Source: Flectobacillus longus
GTDB taxonomy: Bacteria > Bacteroidota > Bacteroidia > Cytophagales > Spirosomataceae
Assembly: GCF_030056705.1 (NCBI RefSeq)
Contig: NZ_JASHIC010000031.1
Location: forward strand, 1-64,000
Length of the DNA: 64,000 nt
Reading direction: 5' to 3'
Under the pieces are notes generated by a model that had not been told where the DNA came from, made no database searches, and saw nothing but the letters and a program-made list of their open reading frames with translations. Shown piece by piece: positions 9,544-17,446 of the stretch. The position numbers and the translations under genes are program-made. The stretch's first letter is position 1. The number at the start of each line of letters is the position of its first letter.

Positions 9544-10782
9544 ATGAACTCAACATCCTCCTCTTCCAATCGAATTACCTTAGTAGATGGCTTACGTGGC
9601 ATTGCTCTTTTAGGCATCGTAATTGCTCATGCTTTAGGTTGGTTTATTGCTGGCTTTATTCCAGAGTCAGTATGGCAATCCTATCAAAATTCTTTACCCA
9701 CTACCATTGTTAATTATTTTGATGGCATTTTTATTTCAGGGAAATTTTATACCTTTTTTTCTCTATTATTCGGCTTAAGTTTTTCTCTACAATTTACCAA
9801 TAGAAAGGCAGATGATACGCACTTCGAATTAAGATTTCTCTGGCGACTCGCGTTGCTTTTTGTCATAGGCTTTATTCATCATATCCATTGGCGTGGCGAC
9901 ATATTGGGTATCTATGCTTTTTTAGGGATATTTCTATTACTGGCAAATTTGCTTTCAAATCGAGTGGTACTGATTTTAGCTATTTTAATGAGCCTCAATA
10001 CGCCTATTTTAGTCATTCGTACTGTCGAATACTGGCACCCTTCGCCAAAAGTTTCTGAAGTCGTAGCCAAAAAAGAGCAAGAAAAATCAAATAAAGAACA
10101 GCTAAAAAACTTCCAAACGCTCAAGGCTGGTAGTTATACCCAAATTATTCAACAAAACTTTAAGGATTTTGCTTTCAAAGCCGATTTTCAGTGGAACTCT
10201 GGACGCATCTTTGTCACCTTTGGTTTTTTCCTTTTAGGATTGCTGGTGGGGCGTCTTCGTTTATTTGATCATTTTCAAGAATACAAAAAACAATTTAAGA
10301 AGGCAGTCTGGGTTTGTTTTATACTCAATATTGTCATTGTTACTTTTTTCATTACCCTTCAAGCCACTATTCCTTGGGACAAATTACCCTCTTGGTTCGG
10401 TATCTTTTCTGAATTTTTATTTTCGATTCATTCTGCCACCATGACTCTAATGTATGTAGCTGGTTTCAGTTTATTACTGTCAAAAAGCTCATGGGAAGGT
10501 ATCTTAAAACAACTTTCTTATGTAGGCAGAATGGCATTGACGAATTATTTACTCCAAAGTTTCGTAGGAATACTTCTTTTTTATGGTCTCGGATTGGGCT
10601 TGGCGGGGGACTTTAATCCTGCTTGGTGTTTACTAGGAGCTGTGGGAGTCTTTTTATTACAAATCATACTAAGTAAATGGTGGCTGAATCGGTATTATTA
10701 TGGCCCAATAGAATGGCTTTGGCGTTCGGCAACGTACGGAAAGTGGCAAAAAATGCAACGTCAAAAAATCACAATAGGGTAA
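9544..10782 (+). CDS. DUF418/YeiB-type integral membrane protein
   Basis: 412 residues with about ten hydrophobic segments. The N-terminus carries the conserved RITLVDGLRGIALLGIVIAHA pattern. The C-terminal part has MALTNYLLQS and GPIEWLWRSATYG, which define the DUF418 domain. The biochemical role of the family is not established. Between the two halves lies a charged loop (about 165-205) rich in Lys and Gln. It stands alone, divergent from pyc and upstream of pdxA with an 80-122 bp gap depending on the pdxA start. Confidence 0.88.
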   Translation: MNSTSSSSNRITLVDGLRGIALLGIVIAHALGWFIAGFIPESVWQSYQNSLPTTIVNYFDGIFISGKFYTFFSLLFGLSFSLQFTNRKADDTHFELRFLWRLALLFVIGFIHHIHWRGDILGIYAFLGIFLLLANLLSNRVVLILAILMSLNTPILVIRTVEYWHPSPKVSEVVAKKEQEKSNKEQLKNFQTLKAGSYTQIIQQNFKDFAFKADFQWNSGRIFVTFGFFLLGLLVGRLRLFDHFQEYKKQFKKAVWVCFILNIVIVTFFITLQATIPWDKLPSWFGIFSEFLFSIHSATMTLMYVAGFSLLLSKSSWEGILKQLSYVGRMALTNYLLQSFVGILLFYGLGLGLAGDFNPAWCLLGAVGVFLLQIILSKWWLNRYYYGPIEWLWRSATYGKWQKMQRQKITIG

Positions 10783-10904
10783 TCTGTCAGCGAATGGGTT
10801 TTTATTTACCTATCTTTTAAGTAAACTTGCAGGAATTTATCGAATAGCGTATCCAAGGATACAATATGTTTTCGGCAAAACCGAATCAAGAATCTCAAAA
10901 GAAT

Positions 10905-11933
10905 ATGGAACATCAAAAACCTGTTATAGGTATTACCTTAGGTGACTACAATGGCGTAGGTCCAGAAGTAATACTAAAAGCCCTAGCCAGTAACCGCATC
11001 CTCAAAATCTGTACACCCGTAATCTATGGTTCGCAGCGTGTACTGAGTTATTACCGTAAAGTATTGGATTTGAAAGATTGGACTTTGCATAGCATCCCTG
11101 CAATTCAACAAATCAATTACAAAGTAACCAATGTGATTACTTGTTGGGATGACAAACAAACTGATGTTGAACCTGGCAAAGTAACTCCAGAAGCTGGCAC
11201 TGCTGCTTTGGCGTGCTTACAAAAAGCCACTCAGGACTTGAAAGACGGTCACATTCAGGCTATCGTTACGGCGCCTATCAACAAGTACAATATCCAGTCA
11301 GAGGAATTTAAGTTTCCGGGACATACTGAGTTTTTTACCAGTGCTTTCGAAGCAAAAGACTCTTTAATGTTTTTGGTTTCTGAGCAAATTCGTGTTGGAG
11401 TAGTGACAGGACATATTCCATTGGGGCGTGTTCGTTCGCAAGTTACACCTGAACGTATCTCTCAAAAATTAACCATGATGCTCGAATCATTGACCAATGA
11501 TTTCGGGATTCAAAAACCTAAAGTTGCTGTACTAGGACTCAATCCTCATGCTGGCGAAGATGGTCTATTGGGTAGCGAAGAAAAAGACGTTATCATTCCA
11601 GCTTTGGAGCAATTCAAGCAAAATGGGCATTTGGTATTTGGTCCATTCCCTGCCGATGGTTTCTTCGGCAATATGCAACATCGTCATTTCGATGCTATTT
11701 TGGCCATGTACCACGACCAAGGCTTGATTCCATTCAAATATATTGCTTTTGAAAATGGCGTAAACTTCACGGCAGGCTTACCAGTAGTTCGTACTTCGCC
11801 CGACCACGGAACGGCTTATGGTATTGCTGGCAAAAATACAGCAAGCGAAAGTTCAATGCTTCAAGCGATTTATACAGCTATTGATGTTGTAAAAAACCGC
11901 AAAGAATCCGCTGTAGAAATAGAAGAAAAGTAA
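10905..11933 (+). CDS. pdxA: 4-hydroxythreonine-4-phosphate dehydrogenase PdxA
   Basis: 342 residues from the chosen start. PdxA oxidises 4-phosphohydroxy-L-threonine in the DXP-dependent route to pyridoxal phosphate. Visible family motifs are GITLGDYNGVGPE at the N-terminus, APINKYN, FPGHTEFF, LNPHAGEDGLLG and MYHDQGLIPFKY; the histidines bind the metal. The ATG at 10866 would add 13 residues untypical of the family, so the ATG at 10905 is preferred. pdxJ is not adjacent. A hairpin follows at 11964-11996. Confidence 0.93.
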   Translation: MEHQKPVIGITLGDYNGVGPEVILKALASNRILKICTPVIYGSQRVLSYYRKVLDLKDWTLHSIPAIQQINYKVTNVITCWDDKQTDVEPGKVTPEAGTAALACLQKATQDLKDGHIQAIVTAPINKYNIQSEEFKFPGHTEFFTSAFEAKDSLMFLVSEQIRVGVVTGHIPLGRVRSQVTPERISQKLTMMLESLTNDFGIQKPKVAVLGLNPHAGEDGLLGSEEKDVIIPALEQFKQNGHLVFGPFPADGFFGNMQHRHFDAILAMYHDQGLIPFKYIAFENGVNFTAGLPVVRTSPDHGTAYGIAGKNTASESSMLQAIYTAIDVVKNRKESAVEIEEK

Positions 11934-11963
11934 AACTTTTTCTTACTTTTGAAACAAAATTTA

Positions 11964-11996
11964 AAATACCCATGAACGTTAAGTTGATGGGTATTT
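11964..11996 (+). terminator. Hairpin terminator after pdxA
   Basis: A perfect 10-bp stem (11964-11973 with 11987-11996) with a 13-base loop, 31 bp after the pdxA stop. The trailing T run is short, so efficiency is uncertain. Confidence 0.6.
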
Positions 11997-12073
11997 AATT
12001 ATGAAGAGGTTTAGACCTCAAACTATCTATCCAGTTATTACCAATAATCATTTAACTTAATCAATTTAGAGCA

Positions 12074-12955
12074 ATGTTGAACGAACAAACATCTCGTCGT
12101 GACTTCCTCAGAACTAGTCTTTTGACAACTGCTGGCGCAGCACTTCTTTCGAACGATTTATTCGCAAATATTAAAAAAGGTGAAAAAAGCCACATTGGTG
12201 TCCAATTGTGGTCGGTACGTGAAGATGTTTCTAAAGACCCTAAAGCCGCTTTAGCTAAAATTGCTAAAATGGGTTATAAAAACGTAGAAGGTTTCGGATA
12301 TTCAAATGGTAAATTCTTTGGCTTGTCGGCAGACGAATATTTAAAAACCATGAATGACAATGGCCTAAAAATGCCATCTGCTCATAACATGATTACGTCA
12401 AAAGATGTCGTAAACGGTCAGCTTTCAGACAGCTACAAGCGTATGTTGGAAGATGCAGCCAAAGTTGGTCAGAAATACACTATTGTACCTTATATGCTCG
12501 ACGACGACCGTAATCAAGGTAAATTGATGGCTGATATCTTCAACAAAGCAGCAGAATATGCTAAAACATTGAACTTGAAATTTGGCTATCACAACCACGA
12601 TTTCGAATTCAAATCGCAAAATGGTGAAATGCTTTATACTACTTTATTAGACAATACAGAAAAACATATCGTATTCGAAATGGACTTGTATTGGGCAGTA
12701 GTGGCAGGTCAAAAACCAGCAGATTGGTTCAACAAATACAAAGGACGTTTCACACACGTACACGTAAAAGACCACGATCCAGTGAAAAACGTAAGTGTTG
12801 AAGTAGGTGAAGGAGATATTAATTTCCAAGAAATTTTCAATAAAAAAGACGTAGCAGGTATCAAATACTTTATCGTTGAGCTTGAAGCATACAAGCGCAC
12901 GCCAATGGAAGGTATCGAAATTAGTTTGAACAATTTGAAAAAATTGAAATTCTAA
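12074..12955 (+). CDS. Tat-exported sugar phosphate isomerase/epimerase-like TIM barrel
   Basis: 293 residues. The N-terminus has a twin-arginine signal (SRRDFLRTS followed by a hydrophobic stretch and ALLSNDLFA), so export folded to the periplasm is expected. The mature part matches the xylose-isomerase-like TIM barrel/AP endonuclease 2 family. The metal-site residues are the Glu of NVEGFGY, His of YHNHDFEF, the EMDLYW strand, HVHVKDHD, and Glu of VELEAY. The substrate is not deducible; relatives act on sugars or inositol derivatives. It stands alone between two terminators. Confidence 0.85.
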   Translation: MLNEQTSRRDFLRTSLLTTAGAALLSNDLFANIKKGEKSHIGVQLWSVREDVSKDPKAALAKIAKMGYKNVEGFGYSNGKFFGLSADEYLKTMNDNGLKMPSAHNMITSKDVVNGQLSDSYKRMLEDAAKVGQKYTIVPYMLDDDRNQGKLMADIFNKAAEYAKTLNLKFGYHNHDFEFKSQNGEMLYTTLLDNTEKHIVFEMDLYWAVVAGQKPADWFNKYKGRFTHVHVKDHDPVKNVSVEVGEGDINFQEIFNKKDVAGIKYFIVELEAYKRTPMEGIEISLNNLKKLKF

Positions 12956-13102
12956 TTCCGTTTTTCTTAAAGGGTAATCATTTTAAATTGAGTGAATAGT
13001 AGTTGAGTGAATGAGTGATTATTTTTTTCAATCAACGTCTCAATAATAGATGGTATAATATCTTGTATTCAAAGATGTGTCATTTACAATTTTAGCATCC
13101 TC

Positions 13103-13133
13103 AAAAGCGGTCGAGAAAATTTCGACCGCTTTT
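13103..13133 (+). terminator. Strong intrinsic terminator
   Basis: A perfect 12-bp stem (13103-13114 with 13122-13133), a 7-base loop and a T run. It lies about 150 bp past the sugar isomerase-like gene, on whose transcript it should act. Confidence 0.8.
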
Positions 13134-13419
13134 TTGATTTTTTGAAGATGCTTGGTTGAGCTTAACATGTATTTAGTATTAAAGTAGTTCTTGACAAAGG
13201 CTTCCGTTTAGACGAAAATGTTTAAACAGCTTCATTATCAAAGAAAATATTTTGTATGACTTTCAAAGCTAATTGTAGGCAAGGAGATTGGTTCTATTTT
13301 CTTTATTATTATCCCAAAGCTCGTAATGACTTGCGCTTTTATTCAGCCCTTACCTAAATGCCCAAAGCCGATACCCAAAAGCCCCTTGCCCCCAACATAT
13401 ACCTATTTACCTACAAATA

Positions 13420-13451
13420 TTTCATTCAGAATGAAACCCACCGTAACTTTG
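13420..13451 (+). promoter_or_regulatory. Candidate promoter of the 2-hydroxyacid dehydrogenase gene
   Basis: TAACTTTG (13444-13451) fits the Bacteroidota -7 box TAnnTTTG and lies about 70 bp ahead of the start codon. Directly upstream sits a perfect palindrome, TTTCATTCAGAATGAAA (13420-13436), positioned where a regulator could block or help the polymerase. No TTTG -33 box is seen. Confidence 0.4.
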
Positions 13452-13522
13452 ATTCGTTTTATACTAAACTTAATTACAGTACATTTTAAGTTCTTTCTTT
13501 CTGACAGGACAAAGTAGATTAG

Positions 13523-14464
13523 ATGAAAAAAAATATTTTGATTGCCGACGAAATGCACCTTAGCATTCATACAATGCTAACAGAAATCGGGATGACTTAT
13601 GATTATTTCCCCGAAATTTCTCGTGCAGAGTTGTTGGAAAAACTCAAAGACTACGATGGTTTGATTATTCGTAGCAAAACGAAGGTAGACATCGAAATGC
13701 TCGATACCGCACCTGAGTTAAAGTTTATTGCTAGAGCAGGCGCTGGTCTCGATCTTATTGATATTGCAGAAGCCGAGCGCAGAGGTATTATTATTTTTGC
13801 AGCCAATGAAGGTAATCGTGATGCCGTAGGTGAACATGTAATTGGAATGCTCTTGTGCCTTTTCAATCATATCAATACAGCTGATATAGAGGTTCGTCAT
13901 AAAATCTGGAAGCGAGAAGCTAATCGTGGCATCGAACTCATGGGTATGACTGTTGGATTGATTGGATATGGAAATATGGGCAGTTCGGTAGCAAAAAGAT
14001 TATCAGGATTTGGCGTAAAAGTATTGGCTTATGACAAATACAAAAACAATTTTAGTGACCAATATGCCCAAGAAGCCACTTTGCAGGAATTGTTTGAGCA
14101 GGTAGATGTCTTGAGTCTTCATGTGCCATTGACTGATGAAACTAAAATGATGGTGAATACAGATTTTATCAATTCATTTAAAAAACCATTTTTCTTAGTA
14201 AATACTGCTCGTGGTGAAGTTGCCTCCATTGGTAGTATTGTAAATGCTTTGGATACAGGTCAACTTCGTGGAGCTTGTTTGGATGTATTAGAAAATGAGA
14301 AAATGACACAACTAAGCCCAGAACAAGAAAGTCATTATGAATCTCTTTTTCAGAAAAAAAATGTGATACTAACACCGCATATTGGAGGATGGACTCACGA
14401 AAGCTATGTAAAAATCAATGAGGTATTGATTGAAAAAATCAAAGAAGTCCATTCCCTAAACTAG
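13523..14464 (+). CDS. D-2-hydroxyacid dehydrogenase (phosphoglycerate dehydrogenase-like)
   Basis: 313 residues of the NAD-dependent D-isomer 2-hydroxyacid dehydrogenase family. The nucleotide-binding motif is GLIGYGNMG (about 148-156). The catalytic triad is seen as Arg in NTARGEV, Glu in DVLENEK and His in TPHIGGWT. N-terminal motifs IIRSKTKVD and ARAGAGLD resemble SerA, but the C-terminal ACT/serine-binding domain of long SerA forms is absent. It may act as a short 3-phosphoglycerate dehydrogenase; other 2-hydroxyacids are possible. Confidence 0.85.
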   Translation: MKKNILIADEMHLSIHTMLTEIGMTYDYFPEISRAELLEKLKDYDGLIIRSKTKVDIEMLDTAPELKFIARAGAGLDLIDIAEAERRGIIIFAANEGNRDAVGEHVIGMLLCLFNHINTADIEVRHKIWKREANRGIELMGMTVGLIGYGNMGSSVAKRLSGFGVKVLAYDKYKNNFSDQYAQEATLQELFEQVDVLSLHVPLTDETKMMVNTDFINSFKKPFFLVNTARGEVASIGSIVNALDTGQLRGACLDVLENEKMTQLSPEQESHYESLFQKKNVILTPHIGGWTHESYVKINEVLIEKIKEVHSLN

Positions 14465-14572
14465 TATCTCAATAGGATTGAAACATGTGTCATCTCTAAT
14501 TTTGGAATAATTTGAAATAGAGACCTCTTGTCTGACTTATTGGGATTCACAAGATGAACCATTGTACTGTTG

Positions 14573-14620
14573 TATGCAAAAAGGCGTTCGAAATGAGTTT
14601 TTCGAACGCCTTTTTGCATA
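14573..14620. terminator. 21-bp perfect bidirectional terminator
   Basis: The arms 14573-14593 and 14600-14620 are perfectly complementary with a 6-base loop. Each side carries an A or T run, so it works in both directions. Its core, GCGTTCG, recurs in the hairpin at 35467-35512. Confidence 0.85.
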
Positions 14621-14745
14621 CTATATTTCAACATGACATCGCTTTAGACCAAAGCATTGCGTCTCTACTAGTAAAATATAGATTAAAAATAATCACTCAT
14701 GCGCTCAATCCCTAATTCGTTAAATTAGGGATGACTCATGTTTTT
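14621..14745. repeat. Dispersed repeat, copy 1 (partner at 35513-35622)
   Basis: After the 14573 hairpin comes a stretch containing ATTGCGTCTCTACT, then AATCACTCA, and GGGATGACTCATGTTT. The same words occur in the same order after the hairpin at 35467-35512. It also carries its own small dyad (CCCTAATTCG / AAATTAGGG). Non-coding; it occupies the gap between the dehydrogenase and hydroxylase genes. Confidence 0.6.
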
Positions 14746-14822
14746 GATTGTTTATTATTTTACGCTATTAAACAATAACATATTTCCTTCAAACAATTCT
14801 CGCTTAAAACTGTTACTGAGGT

Positions 14823-15608
14823 ATGAAAACTTCATTAGCTGATTTCGATTTTTTGGAACCTATTACCTTTATTATCATTTGTTTGGCCATGTTTTTGGTA
14901 ATAATGGTTCGTTATTTTATTCTATCAGGGTTATTTCATGCCTATTTTTATATTTGGGCTAAAGACCAATGGCAAGCTCGTAAAATCAACAAAAAGTCCT
15001 ATCCAAGTCAACAATTTCGTAGAGAAATCATTTGGTCAACTCTTACTGCTATCTTATTTTCAATTATTGGCGCTTTAACGGCTGTTCTTTGGCAAAAAGG
15101 TTATACGCTTCTATACACAGATATTAATCAATACCCTATCATCTGGCTTCCATGCAGTATTATTATTTCAATGTTAATCCATGAAACTTATTATTACTGG
15201 GTACATAGATGGATGCACCACCCAAAAATTTATCATTTAGTTCACAAAGTACATCACGACAGTAAGATAACCTCGGCATGGACTGCATTTTCGTTTCATC
15301 CAATTGAAGGGCTTTTAGAGGCACTTATCATGCCTGCTATTATTTGTGTTATCCCTATGCACATTTATGTGGCAACATTTCACCTTACAATTATGACTAT
15401 CACAGCAGCCATAAATCATCTAGATATTGAGATTTATCCCAAAACAAAATGGGGAAATTGGTTCGGGAAACTCATGATTGGGGCTACACATCATAGTCAA
15501 CATCACAAATATTATCGATATAATTTTGGCTTATACTTTACCTTTTGGGATAAAATTGGTAAAACAGAAAGCCCCAAATTTAAAGAAGAGTTTGAGAAAA
15601 GGGCATAA
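14823..15608 (+). CDS. Fatty acid hydroxylase / sterol desaturase family membrane enzyme
   Basis: 261 residues with four or more membrane segments and the histidine clusters of the non-haem di-iron fatty acid hydroxylase superfamily: HETYYYWVHRWMHH, HLVHKVHH, NHLDIE and HHSQHH. Members hydroxylate or desaturate lipids such as fatty acids, sterols or carotenoids at the cytoplasmic membrane. The substrate cannot be told from sequence. It converges on the RlpA-like gene with a shared terminator at 15610-15636. Confidence 0.85.
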   Translation: MKTSLADFDFLEPITFIIICLAMFLVIMVRYFILSGLFHAYFYIWAKDQWQARKINKKSYPSQQFRREIIWSTLTAILFSIIGALTAVLWQKGYTLLYTDINQYPIIWLPCSIIISMLIHETYYYWVHRWMHHPKIYHLVHKVHHDSKITSAWTAFSFHPIEGLLEALIMPAIICVIPMHIYVATFHLTIMTITAAINHLDIEIYPKTKWGNWFGKLMIGATHHSQHHKYYRYNFGLYFTFWDKIGKTESPKFKEEFEKRA

Positions 15609-15609
15609 A

Positions 15610-15636
15610 AAAAGGAGAAACTAGGTTTCTCCTTTT
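15610..15636. terminator. Shared bidirectional terminator between convergent genes
   Basis: A perfect 11-bp stem (15610-15620 with 15626-15636), loop CTAGG. It starts right at the stop codon of the hydroxylase gene and lies 33 bp from the end of the opposing RlpA-like gene. Confidence 0.8.
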
Positions 15637-15669
15637 ACTGTGTGGTAATAATGATAGTAATATAAAATC

Positions 15670-16497
15670 TTAGTAGTTGTAATGGGTACGAACCAAGCCT
15701 CTATAACCTCTTTCTTGTAACCACATAACTCTTTCTGAAGCAGATTCTTTAGTATGAAATTCTCCGAAAAGGATACGATAAACTTTACCCATTTCTTTTT
15801 GACCCACTTGCACAAAAATTTCTTCTGGTGATAAACCAAGTTTCACAAGTTCATCATACATATCATGAATCTTGTTTAAGCTTGTCAATGCTGTTACTTG
15901 AACGGCAAAACCTCTTGGAGATTTTACTGTACCGTTGATATCATAAGTTCTGTCTTCTGAAAAAGCCGTTGAATAACTGCTTGGAGCTGTTGCAGCTACC
16001 GAAGCCTGAGGCATCAATGACGTTGGTTGCACAGGCACTCTATCTTGAGTACTTGCTGCTATGTCATAATCTCTATAAATATTTACCTGAGAAGCAGGTC
16101 TAGCATTTAACACTTCAACTCTTACTTGGGCTTTACCACTCGCAATCATACCCAAACGAGAAGCAGCTTCTCTTGAAAGGTTTAATAATTTACCTTCTTC
16201 CTCACAACGACAGTAATCATTTACACGTACATCAATGGTACGATTGTTTTCGAGATTAGTTACTCTCAAAACCGTATTTAGAGGGTATTTTGAATGCGAA
16301 GCTGTAAGCTGAGCATCATCATAACGCTCTCCATAAGACGTTAAATTTCCAGTTAAATTTTTACCATAATACTTTGCAATCCCTTCTTCTACTACATTAT
16401 TTCCATAAGAACTACCATACCCAGAGTTCTGAGCTTTTGTAACCATCAAACCACCTTGAACTAAAATAAGGAAAGCGGATGCGATTAATTTTTTCAT
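15670..16497 (-). CDS. RlpA-like septal ring protein with SPOR domain
   Basis: 275 residues with a signal peptide. The first domain (about 35-130) is the RlpA double-psi beta-barrel, with GIAKYYGKNLTGNLTSYGE, LTASHSKYPLNT, RVNDYC and LSREAASRLGM. The C-terminal 75 residues form a SPOR domain (GFAVQVTAL ... GYRGLV) that binds denuded septal peptidoglycan. Homologues are lytic transglycosylases or structural septal proteins. A proline/serine-rich linker joins the two. There is no lipobox, so it is probably soluble in the periplasm. Confidence 0.88.
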   Translation of the reverse strand: MKKLIASAFLILVQGGLMVTKAQNSGYGSSYGNNVVEEGIAKYYGKNLTGNLTSYGERYDDAQLTASHSKYPLNTVLRVTNLENNRTIDVRVNDYCRCEEEGKLLNLSREAASRLGMIASGKAQVRVEVLNARPASQVNIYRDYDIAASTQDRVPVQPTSLMPQASVAATAPSSYSTAFSEDRTYDINGTVKSPRGFAVQVTALTSLNKIHDMYDELVKLGLSPEEIFVQVGQKEMGKVYRILFGEFHTKESASERVMWLQERGYRGLVRTHYNY

Positions 16498-17446
16498 AAT
16501 TGTTATTCAGATTATGTGTTTATTTTTCAGATGTGTATTCAGAATACGTAGTGCTAATATTCGATAAACCTTTGAGGTTTGAGATAAATGTATAAAACGA
16601 CTTTATAAAGTTTATACAATTTTTAACAAAAATCATGCCAACTTTAAAATACTTTAGCTGAATATAAGCTTTAGAAGGCTATATCCTCAAATTTGATAGA
16701 CAAAAGCCATAAAAAACTTACAAATTGGATATTTTTCAAACCAATTCAAGGTTTTTCTAATATTTCAAATTCTATGTTTTGTCCAACTTTCAAACAAAAC
16801 ATTATACTTTATAAAGAGTGAAGTAAGGAGATATGAGATTTGAGTGGCTTACAAAAAGAATTGATTTTTTACAAAAATTAATACTGACCAAGGCTAGGTT
16901 TTCAAATTCTTTTATAAAAACTGTAAGTCCTTAATTTATTACAAGCTTATATCGTGCCAAACTTTTGAAAAACTCAAAATTTTATAAAAAAAACTTGTTT
17001 TACATTTCGATTTTAGATTTCGACAATTAGAAATATATTTGTGTAGAGGCAGTTTAGGCAATATTCAAACAAAACCTTCCTAAAACGCTACTATTAATAA
17101 AACATTTTTATAAACAAAAACATTCTGTGTATCTAAAGTAAATTTGAGTAATGAGCTTAGATTTTTATTCGATCAATTACATTCCATCTTTTTAAGCATT
17201 AATGCAAAATATAATTGCATTAATAAGCTGTAGGCATTAGGCAAAAATGTATTCATGATTTTATTTGAAACACTTTTGAACTTTCAGCTCCTACGAAACT
17301 GATGAAAAGATTGGTTTCTGAAAAATCCTAATAAACAGGCTTATCTCTCTTGTATAATTGAAAATTAAAAAATTACATTCACAACTCATAATTCAGCACT
17401 AATACTTAGATACCAAAATCATTTTCCCATTTTAGAACAAATCCCT
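16498..17446. other. 949-bp AT-rich intergenic region between RlpA-like gene and glgE
   Basis: Divergent genes flank this stretch, so both promoters lie here. Two TAnnTTTG boxes read toward glgE (TATATTTG at 17034-17041, TAAATTTG at 17139-17146), without clear -33 partners. A half copy of the 120-bp dispersed element, in reverse orientation, lies at 17215-17250. The rest is AT-rich with no protein-like frame. It is long enough to hide a small RNA, but I see no terminator hairpin supporting one. Confidence 0.4.
17215..17250 (-). repeat. Half copy of the 120-bp dispersed element
   Basis: Contains AAGCTGTAGGCATTAGGCAA next to GCATTAAT. This is the reverse complement of the right arm found at 36215-36250 and 45540-45580. 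Confidence 0.55.

Larger units (their letters stand above)
12956..13522. other. 567-bp intergenic region with terminator and promoter
   Basis: Begins with a low-complexity GAGTGA-rich stretch (12985-13020), then the terminator at 13103-13133. The segment 13340-13390 is C-rich (AAAGCC/TACCC motifs) and resembles 45400-45450, perhaps a decayed repeat. A promoter-like site lies at 13420-13451. The 63-codon frame at 13326-13517 spans these elements and has no protein-like composition. Confidence 0.5.

Noticed and set aside
9399-9617. 72-codon minus-strand frame overlapping the DUF418 start
   Set aside because: It overlaps the start of a clear membrane protein gene and the divergent promoter region; no recognisable protein pattern.
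13326-13517. 63-codon plus-strand frame ahead of the 2-hydroxyacid dehydrogenase
   Set aside because: It crosses the C-rich repeat stretch and the putative promoter, has an unnatural Pro/Lys-rich start and no credible ribosome binding site or homology pattern.
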